Part shown: in pieces, positions 7,203 through 11,682 of the stretch
Position numbering within the stretch: position 1 is the first letter of the stretch
Layout of the letters: the number at the start of each line of letters is the position of its first letter
NCBI GenBank assembly: GCA_005884465.1
Contig: VAZH01000030.1
Span: 1 to 11,682, forward strand
Source: Alphaproteobacteria bacterium
GTDB lineage: Bacteria; Pseudomonadota; Alphaproteobacteria; Rhizobiales; Xanthobacteraceae
Direction: 5' to 3'
Length of the DNA: 11,682 nucleotides
Translations under genes and position numbers: made by a program
Notes under the pieces: generated by a model
Database searches by the model: none
What the model was told of the DNA's origin: nothing
The model's input: the letters and a program-made list of their open reading frames with translations, nothing else

Positions 7203-7217
7203 TTAATGGCAGGTTAA
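7203..7217 (-). promoter_or_regulatory. CtrA-type box TTAA-N7-TTAA upstream of the transglycosylase gene
   Basis: Read on the minus strand, TTAACCTGCCATTAACC contains two TTAA cores separated by exactly 7 bp, the full consensus for the alphaproteobacterial cell-cycle and motility regulator CtrA, including a CC after each core. It is 28 bp before the upstream start and 70 bp before the alternative start. The match is seen directly; regulation is inferred. Confidence 0.6.
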
Positions 7218-7237
7218 CGAGGAATCCCAGCCCCGGC

Positions 7238-7276
7238 CGTCTTTCCCGGTGTGCAATTGCACATCGGGGAATGACG
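7238..7276 (-). repeat. Short palindromic repeat forming a hairpin after hisI
   Basis: CGTC-T-TTCC/GGAA-T-GACG arms enclose the perfect 14-bp palindrome TGTGCAATTGCACA (7250-7263). Together they form a nearly continuous hairpin starting 3 nt after the hisI stop codon. The core plus the next eight bases recurs exactly at 9181-9202. The CGTCATTCC...GGAATGACG ends are those of an intergenic repeat family I recall from Bradyrhizobium. It may terminate or protect the hisI mRNA. Confidence 0.65.
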
Positions 7277-7279
7277 AAA

Positions 7280-7708
7280 TCACTTTTTATAAATTGCTTT
7301 TGGATCGAACAGGATGTCCGCGTCCACGAACGACAATCGCGCCCCGCCCTCGCCTGCGTCGACCTTGCGGTAGAAGCATGAACGACGGCCGGTGTGGCAC
7401 GCCGCGCCCGACTGCTCGACCCGGATCCAGACGGCGTCCTGATCGCAATCCATTCGCATCTCGACGACTCGCTGCGTGTGACCTGAAGTCTCACCTTTTC
7501 GCCACAACGCGTTGCGGGAGCGGCTGAAGTACCAGCCTTCCCCGCTTGCGATGGTCTTGCGCAGGGCTTCGTCGTTCATATGCGCGACCATCAGCACCTC
7601 GCCGGTGCCGGCGTCGGTAACAACACAGGTCACAAGACCGGCGGCGTCGAATTTGGGCTGAAGCTTAAGCCCATCCTCGATGTCATTAAAATCTGCTGAT
7701 GTGGACAC
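7280..7708 (-). CDS. hisI: Phosphoribosyl-AMP cyclohydrolase
   Basis: The enzyme opens the purine ring of phosphoribosyl-AMP in the third step of histidine synthesis; it is cytoplasmic and uses zinc and magnesium. With the GTG start the protein has 142 residues, normal for the stand-alone enzyme. Visible motifs are VLMVAHMNDEAL (38-49), YFSRSRNALWRKGETSGH (60-77), the magnesium aspartates D87, D89 and D91 in DCDQD, and zinc cysteines C88, C104 and C111 with the family's 16/7 spacing. An upstream TTG at 7723 would add five residues, but GTG at 7708 has a perfect GAGGG Shine-Dalgarno six bases ahead, so I chose it. The gene follows folE by 27 bases, and its ribosome binding site is paired in a hairpin with the folE end. 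No hisE is fused to it. Confidence 0.95.
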   Translation of the reverse strand: MSTSADFNDIEDGLKLQPKFDAAGLVTCVVTDAGTGEVLMVAHMNDEALRKTIASGEGWYFSRSRNALWRKGETSGHTQRVVEMRMDCDQDAVWIRVEQSGAACHTGRRSCFYRKVDAGEGGARLSFVDADILFDPKAIYKK

Positions 7709-7712
7709 GGTC

Positions 7713-7737
7713 AGCCCTCGCAAAATCAGCGAGGGCT
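7713..7737 (-). promoter_or_regulatory. Hairpin sequestering the hisI ribosome binding site at the folE-hisI junction
   Basis: In the mRNA, AGCCCTCGC (7737-7729) pairs perfectly over 9 bp with GCGAGGGCT (7721-7713) around a 7-nt loop. The left arm includes the last two bases of the folE TAG stop; the right arm contains the hisI Shine-Dalgarno GAGGG. No U-run follows, so it is not a standard terminator. A ribosome ending folE would melt the stem and free the hisI site, an arrangement typical of translational coupling. Coupling is inferred. Confidence 0.6.
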
Positions 7738-8446
7738 ACCGCTGCGACCCTCGCACCATGGACAGGAAACGCGCCTGCTCCGCCGGATTGTCGCGGAACA
7801 TGCCGGTAAAGCGGCTGGTGAACGTCATCGCGCCATGCTTGGCGACGCCGCGCACCGACATGCAGGTATGCTCCGCCTCGATCATCACTGCAACGCCCCG
7901 AGGTTTGAGAATTTCGTCGATAGCGGCCGCGATCTGGGCGGTCAGATGCTCCTGGGTCTGCAGACGGCGTGCGAAGATATCGGTGAGGCGCGCCAGCTTC
8001 GACAGTCCCACGACCCGCTCGACCGGTGTATAGGCGATATGCGCCCTGCCGTAGAACGGCATCATGTGATGTTCGCATTGCGAGGTGAATTCGATGTCGC
8101 GGACCAGCACGAAATCGTCATAACCCGCGGTTTCACCGAAAGTGCGGTTGAGCGCCTCCGCCGGACACTGATGGTAACCCTGATAAAGTTCGTCGAAGGC
8201 TTCGACCACCCGGCGCGGCGTATCCAACAGGCCCTCGCGGGCAGGGTTTTCGCCGATATAGCTGAGCAGGGTCTCGACTGCGTGCTCGGCCTCGGCGCGC
8301 GACGGACGCAGCTGGTCCGCGCGTACCGCAGCGGCCAGGAATTCGGCAGGATCCAGTTCGGCGGGACGGCCTTCCGGAATCTTTGATTCCGGCGGCTTTG
8401 CGTCCGACGGCTTGCCTGGGCGGAGCGATTTGATCAATGCGTCCAT
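7736..8446 (-). CDS. folE: GTP cyclohydrolase I (type IA)
   Basis: This enzyme converts GTP to 7,8-dihydroneopterin triphosphate, the first step of tetrahydrofolate synthesis. It is cytoplasmic, a zinc-dependent homodecamer in known members. The 236 residues carry zinc ligands C124 and H127 in [10 protein letters not shown] and C195 in [11 protein letters not shown], matching C110, H113 and C181 of the E. coli enzyme, and the catalytic region around H126 and H193. GLSKLAR at 147-153 is the conserved substrate-site block. The first 40 residues, Lys/Pro-rich, form an extension before the core. The gene is divergent from the scaffold gene, with a 234-bp gap between them, and is directly followed by hisI. 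Both are metalloenzymes that open a purine ring with water, a chemical kinship that may explain pairing. Confidence 0.96.
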   Translation of the reverse strand: MDALIKSLRPGKPSDAKPPESKIPEGRPAELDPAEFLAAAVRADQLRPSRAEAEHAVETLLSYIGENPAREGLLDTPRRVVEAFDELYQGYHQCPAEALNRTFGETAGYDDFVLVRDIEFTSQCEHHMMPFYGRAHIAYTPVERVVGLSKLARLTDIFARRLQTQEHLTAQIAAAIDEILKPRGVAVMIEAEHTCMSVRGVAKHGAMTFTSRFTGMFRDNPAEQARFLSMVRGSQR

Positions 8447-8498
8447 GTCAACTCCGTTCGACCGGTCTCACATGGACCGGAGTGTCACCGGCAGACGG

Positions 8499-8512
8499 GG
8501 CGGCTTGCCGCC
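8499..8512. other. Small GC-rich palindrome in the folE upstream region
   Basis: GGCGG-CTTG-CCGCC can form a 5-bp hairpin 53 bp ahead of the folE start. The 8447-8680 gap must hold promoters for both folE and the divergent scaffold gene. A TATATA at 8617-8622 could be a -10 element for the latter, but I see no good matching -35. Confidence 0.25.
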
Positions 8513-8680
8513 GGACGCCTGAGTCCCACATTCCTAACACCACAGCGGCCGAATTGGCTTCCATTTTCGGGCCTGCACGGAAAACGGCCGCACTGTATTT
8601 CCGCCATTTGCGACCATATATAGGACCAGGGAACGCGGTCGCCAAGGGCGATCGCGCCGGGGAGCAGAGACCTCGATCGT

Positions 8681-9136
8681 ATGCTGAACGACATTTACAA
8701 CAAGCGCATCATCGAATTGGCCGGCAACATTCCCCGGCTCGGCCAACTAGCCGCACCCGATGCCAGCGCGACAGCGCATTCCAAACTGTGCGGTTCGACC
8801 GTCAAGGTCGACGTCAAAATGGACGGACCCTTGGTCACCGACTTTGCCCATGATGTGAAGGCCTGCGCGCTCGGCCAGGCCTCCTCCTCGATCATGGCAC
8901 GCAACGTCGTCGGCTCGACGGCGGGCGAACTGCGTGAACTGCGCGAGACCGTCCGCAAGATGCTGAAGGAAAACGGCAGCCCGCCGCAAGGCAAGTGGGC
9001 CGATATCGGGCTGCTCGAGCCGGTGCGCGACTACAAGGCTCGGCATGCCTCGACGATGCTGACCTTCGATGCCGTGGTCGACGCGATCGGCCAGATCGAG
9101 GCGAAGCGCAAACAGCCGGTTTCGGCGCAAGGATAA
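8681..9136 (+). CDS. NifU/IscU-like iron-sulfur cluster scaffold protein
   Basis: The 151-residue protein has the fold signature of the IscU/SufU scaffold family, which holds nascent Fe-S clusters for transfer to target enzymes. The N-terminus (LNDIYNKRIIELAGN), C37 in KLCGS and C62 in DVKACALGQASSSIMA match the first two conserved cysteine blocks. The third conserved cysteine, expected near residue 122 in an R-x-C-A-T/S context, is absent: the sequence reads RHASTML, with H122 or a neighbour in its place. No other cysteine is present. This points to a specialised or degenerate scaffold, possibly with a His ligand. I chose the ATG at 8681 because it gives the family's usual N-terminus; the ribosome binding site is weak. 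The gene is divergent from folE and converges on the COG3904 gene across a repeat. Confidence 0.82.
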   Translation: MLNDIYNKRIIELAGNIPRLGQLAAPDASATAHSKLCGSTVKVDVKMDGPLVTDFAHDVKACALGQASSSIMARNVVGSTAGELRELRETVRKMLKENGSPPQGKWADIGLLEPVRDYKARHASTMLTFDAVVDAIGQIEAKRKQPVSAQG

Positions 9137-9142
9137 CGGCTC

Positions 9143-9298
9143 CGTCATTCCGGGACGGGCGTCTTCGCGTGGACCTCAGATGTGCAATTGCACATCGGGG
9201 AACCTCGAGCTGATAACTTCCAGATTTGCAGGTTTCAGCCCAGCGCCTGTCATCGGGCGGCGCGGAGCGCCGGCCCGTTGCGGGCCGCCGGAATGACG
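9143..9298. repeat. Palindromic-ended intergenic repeat between converging genes
   Basis: The perfect 11-bp inverted ends CGTCATTCCGG (9143-9153) and CCGGAATGACG (9288-9298) enclose the 22-bp block 9181-9202, also found exactly at 7250-7271. Inside are two adjacent hairpins, GGCGC-GGA-GCGCC (9259-9271) and CGGCCCG-TTG-CGGGCCG (9271-9287). It fills the gap between the scaffold gene and the converging COG3904 gene and can act as a two-way terminator. It is the longer relative of the element at 7238-7276. Confidence 0.7.
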
Positions 9299-9319
9299 AT
9301 TCAGGATTTATCGCTGCAG

Positions 9320-10240
9320 CTATTTCGCAGGCGGCGGCGGCGCCGCGGCGTTACCGCCGGTCGGAGCGAGAGCTTCGGCGGTCTTGGTCGATTTCGCCGA
9401 CTGAGGATTTGTCTCAGTCTCCATCGCCTTGCTGACGAAGCGATCCTGCACGGATTTAGCTGCGGCGTCGGCCACCGGCACGTTTGCGGTATCCATGTGC
9501 GGCAGCACCTCGGCAACCGCATCGGTGGTCACGAGATTGGTCAGCCGCAACTCCGCCGGCGATAATTCGTGCAGATCCTCCCATGGCGCAACGTTCAGCG
9601 ACAGCGACAAGAGATCGCCCGCCCCGCCCATGTCGAAGGTGTATTTGGCAAGACGCCCGATGTCGCGTTCCACGATCATCAGATCATGGGCGCTATAGCT
9701 TGCCGCCTTGGCGTCATCGGCGCGGTCGCCCATCCAGATCTGATGCACCCTGACATGCGCGGCCTCGGGCACATAACGCGTCTTGCCCGACAGCAGCAGG
9801 AACACGCACATCGACTCGCAATAGGCTTCGGGCGCGACGATTGCGCGATCGCGCTGCGCAGTCCGGGTCTGAACGCTGGTACCGACGGTCGTCAGCGCAC
9901 CAAGATTGCGCCAGCGCCGTCCAAGCGCGATCGAGTCGTTGACCGAACCGCCACTGGAATCCAACACGATGGTCACACCGCCGAGCTGGCGTCCGCGCGC
10001 GAATTCATCGAAATCCTTGGGACTATCGGCGGTAACAACGCCGACCGCGCTGACCCAGCCCCGACAATCCGGTTGGCACGCGACCCAGCTGAACTTCATG
10101 GGTAATTTGCGTTCTTCGAGCGTGACGCTGGCATGTGCTGAGCCGCCGAGCACAGCGATCGCGCCAGGCATGGCGATGCAAAGGCCGGCGGCGCCAATCA
10201 GCGCCCAACCGCGAAAATCAAGCGACCTTACGAACTTCAA
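9320..10240 (-). CDS. Secreted COG3904-type protein with ClpP/crotonase-like fold
   Basis: This protein resembles the predicted periplasmic proteins of COG3904, related to ClpP-like serine peptidases; substrate unknown. The numbering uses a TTG start at 10240, chosen because a strong GGAAGGA Shine-Dalgarno sits five bases ahead; the upstream ATG at 10264 (8 residues longer) has none. A signal peptide ends at AHA|S (residue 37). The LDSSGGSVNDSI block at 93-104 is the typical Gly-rich oxyanion-type loop. YCESMCVF at 140-147 carries the candidate nucleophile S143 between C141 and C145, and VHQIW at 165-169 gives the candidate H166. The last 45 residues are low-complexity, Ala/Pro/Thr-rich. The gene is divergent from yidD. 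Assignment rests on motif memory; enzymatic activity is inferred. Confidence 0.75.
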   Translation of the reverse strand: MKFVRSLDFRGWALIGAAGLCIAMPGAIAVLGGSAHASVTLEERKLPMKFSWVACQPDCRGWVSAVGVVTADSPKDFDEFARGRQLGGVTIVLDSSGGSVNDSIALGRRWRNLGALTTVGTSVQTRTAQRDRAIVAPEAYCESMCVFLLLSGKTRYVPEAAHVRVHQIWMGDRADDAKAASYSAHDLMIVERDIGRLAKYTFDMGGAGDLLSLSLNVAPWEDLHELSPAELRLTNLVTTDAVAEVLPHMDTANVPVADAAAKSVQDRFVSKAMETETNPQSAKSTKTAEALAPTGGNAAAPPPPAK

Positions 10241-10383
10241 TTTGGTCCTTCCCCCAAAGCCCATAGGAGCAATGGCCCCGGTTTAACGCCAGTTGATTCT
10301 GTCATACCGGCATTGTGAAAAGGGTAACCGTGCAAAGCGCTGTCGTCCATAGAACCTTTGCTGCACCGCCACCCAAAACATGC

Positions 10384-10411
10384 GATATTTCTAAACTGTG
10401 GCGCAAATATC
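10384..10411. promoter_or_regulatory. Inverted repeat GATATTT-N14-AAATATC upstream of yidD
   Basis: Perfect 7-bp half-sites lie 14 bp apart in the 236-bp gap between the divergent COG3904 and yidD genes, 66 bp before the chosen yidD start. The AT-rich dyad stands out from GC-rich surroundings and could be an operator for either gene. No known regulator is recognised. Confidence 0.3.
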
Positions 10412-10476
10412 TGTGAATGTCGGTTCCATGCCCGGGAACCGCGCAAATCCACGCCCATGAATGCAGCAGGCCGCCC

Positions 10477-10809
10477 ATGAAGCATTCATCGTACTGTCCC
10501 GACTGTACCGGCGCGATGCAACGCCTGCCGCGCAATGCCGGGCGGGCGTTGATCTGGATTTACCGGCATACCCTGTCGCCGCTGGTCGGCTACAACTGCC
10601 GACACCTGCCGACCTGCTCGGTCTATGCCGACGAGGCGATCGAGCGCTTTGGGCTGTGGGCAGGAGGATGGATGACCCTGGCGCGATTGCTGCGCTGCCA
10701 GCCATGGGGCACTTCGGGGATCGACAACGTGCCCCTCACGAGACCGCCGGGCGCGCGATGGTATCTGCCGTGGCGATTCGGCCGATGGCGCGGCGTCAAC
10801 GCTCCCTGA
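10477..10809 (+). CDS. yidD: Membrane protein insertion efficiency factor YidD
   Basis: YidD is a small, membrane-associated cytoplasmic protein that assists YidC in inserting inner-membrane proteins. From the ATG at 10477 the protein has 110 residues. The signature runs NCRHLPTCSVYADEAIE (40-56), then GLWAGGWMTLARLLRCQPW (59-77) and GIDNVP (81-86); the conserved cysteines are C41, C47 and C74. ALIWIYRHTLSPLVG (24-38) is the usual amphipathic membrane-binding helix. I chose this start because CAGG lies six bases ahead; an in-frame ATG at 10417 would add 20 residues but has no ribosome binding site. The N-terminal CPDC pair (C7, C10) is an unusual addition. In many bacteria yidD sits with rnpA-yidC; here it is apart, near the scaffold gene. 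Confidence 0.93.
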   Translation: MKHSSYCPDCTGAMQRLPRNAGRALIWIYRHTLSPLVGYNCRHLPTCSVYADEAIERFGLWAGGWMTLARLLRCQPWGTSGIDNVPLTRPPGARWYLPWRFGRWRGVNAP

Positions 10810-10910
10810 ACAGTTGGTCGCGCACCGCCTTCAACTGAAATGCGCGCGTGCCGGGAACGGCAGCGCCATCGCCGCATTGATTTGATACCTCGTTGGGGAG
10901 GTCAAGAACA

Positions 10911-11078
10911 ATGCGCTGGAAAATCAGCCACCGTGGTCACGATCCCAGACATATCGATCTGTTGGCGGCTCTTGCGCTGGTCATGGTAATCATCGCGGCT
11001 TGGAGATTTTTTGAAATCGGGTCCGACACGCCCAAACCCGCGGCCTTCATCGTCCCCAGCCAAAGCGTTCGCTGGTGA
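10911..11078 (+). CDS. Small single-helix membrane protein, unknown function
   Basis: The 55-residue protein has a basic N-terminus (MRWKISHRGHDPRH), one hydrophobic segment of about 20 residues (roughly 17-36, IDLLAALALVMVIIAAW) and a short Pro/Ser tail. A bitopic inner-membrane topology with the N-terminus inside is likely. GGAGG nine bases before the ATG at 10911 supports this start over an in-frame TTG at 10893. It follows yidD by 101 bp on the same strand and may be co-transcribed. No family is recognised; it could be a real small protein or a chance open frame. Confidence 0.5.
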   Translation: MRWKISHRGHDPRHIDLLAALALVMVIIAAWRFFEIGSDTPKPAAFIVPSQSVRW

Positions 11079-11125
11079 GGCGCGCCAGGTGCCTTCGACC
11101 GCAACGGTTCACGCCAGCAATGCAT

Positions 11126-11682
11126 CTAGCGCCAAAACCATGGAAAGCCTCTGGGCGGGATAGATTCCGGCGGGCGAAGCCGGCGGGGACGCCGCGGCGC
11201 TGGCGGAGGCGGAGATACGGCCGATGGGGCGGCGGCAACGTGCCCTGAATCATCAGAGGGCAGCTTGACCGCCAGCAGCAGGTTCGACTCATGCGAACGC
11301 CAGCGATAGCCAATGCCGAAATCCATCGACTGGCTCCGCCTGAACAGCTCGGCATATTGCGGCTGGTACCTTGCGGGGAATTCGGCAATCGGACCGGCAT
11401 AACGGCCGAACGGAAACAACCGCCATTTCTTCGGATCATAACTGCCGAGCGGAATGCCGGAATCGTCCTGGATGATAGTGGCGCTGTTGGCGAGCAAAAA
11501 GTCGCGCACCGTGGTGAAATTGCCGGAATGCAGCAGATAGGACGCGCTCTTGATCAGGCTGTTGCCGGGCGCCAGTGTCCCACAAAATTTCAGGAAGCCC
11601 GCGCTCCTCACGCCGCTGTTCGAAAGATCGGTGGAGAAATAATAAAGCGTCCTTTCCTGGCCGTCGCTTGCGGCGAACAGGA
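11126..11682 (-). CDS. Unrecognised protein, partial (N-terminus beyond the right edge)
   Basis: The reading frame is open from the right window edge (first visible residues LFAASDGQERTLYYFSTD) to a TAG at 11126, giving 184 visible residues. An internal GTG at 11611 could be mistaken for the start, but the same protein-like composition continues upstream of it, so the gene runs off the window. The main part looks globular with many aromatics: SASYLLHSGNF, SATIIQDDSGIPL, DPKKWRLFPFGRY and FGIGYRWR are the most distinctive stretches. The last 35 residues are Pro/Arg-rich, presumably disordered. I do not recognise a family. It faces yidD and the small membrane protein, ending 48 bp from the latter. 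Confidence 0.7.
   Translation of the reverse strand, partial: LFAASDGQERTLYYFSTDLSNSGVRSAGFLKFCGTLAPGNSLIKSASYLLHSGNFTTVRDFLLANSATIIQDDSGIPLGSYDPKKWRLFPFGRYAGPIAEFPARYQPQYAELFRRSQSMDFGIGYRWRSHESNLLLAVKLPSDDSGHVAAAPSAVSPPPPAPRRPRRLRPPESIPPRGFPWFWR

Noticed and set aside
7713..7737. Reading the folE-hisI hairpin as an intrinsic terminator
   Set aside because: There is no U-run after it, and it lies only 4 bases ahead of the hisI start within an evident operon.
9182..9565. Open frame beginning MQLHIGE within the repeat
   Set aside because: This translation comes from the repeat's palindromic core and the antisense of the COG3904 gene, a common misannotation.

Overview
The window comes from a GC-rich alphaproteobacterium of the Rhizobiales, most likely Bradyrhizobium or a close relative. 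The evidence is the Rhizobiales-type protein families (Omp25/31-like porin, DUF2336 protein, COG3904 periplasmic protein, folE-hisI pair, NifU-like scaffold with nearby yidD), a CtrA-type TTAA-N7-TTAA box, and dispersed palindromic intergenic repeats of kinds I remember from Bradyrhizobium genomes. No phage, transposase, CRISPR array, tRNA or rRNA is visible. It reads as an ordinary chromosomal region.

Left part (1-3312): a 670-residue outer-membrane protein with two beta-barrel modules in tandem, closed by a strong intrinsic terminator, then NAD kinase with a hairpin in its leader. Next (3405-4550) is a two-gene signalling unit: a single-domain response regulator with a twin GP(D/E)RR tail, and an Hpt phosphotransfer protein. 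No histidine kinase is present here. It converges on a DUF2336 alpha-helical protein (4711-5886, minus strand).

Upstream of the DUF2336 gene on the same strand lie an SLT-type lytic transglycosylase with a CtrA box ahead of it, hisI and folE. The folE-hisI junction carries a hairpin that pairs the hisI ribosome binding site, which suggests translational coupling. Divergent from folE is an IscU/SufU-like scaffold protein (8681-9136). It converges on a secreted COG3904 ClpP/crotonase-fold protein. Divergent from that one is yidD (membrane protein insertion), followed by a one-helix membrane peptide. The right edge cuts through an unrecognised minus-strand gene.

Dispersed repeat elements fill the 3' gaps: 4569-4694, 6031-6130, 7238-7276 and 9143-9298. 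Two of them share an exact 22-bp block with a 14-bp palindromic core. Each lies at the end of a transcription unit and may act as a terminator or mRNA end.

I found no clearly new multi-gene system. The most testable points are the folE-hisI coupling hairpin, the CtrA box ahead of the transglycosylase, the double-barrel outer-membrane protein, the kinase-less receiver/Hpt pair, and the scaffold protein lacking its third cysteine.
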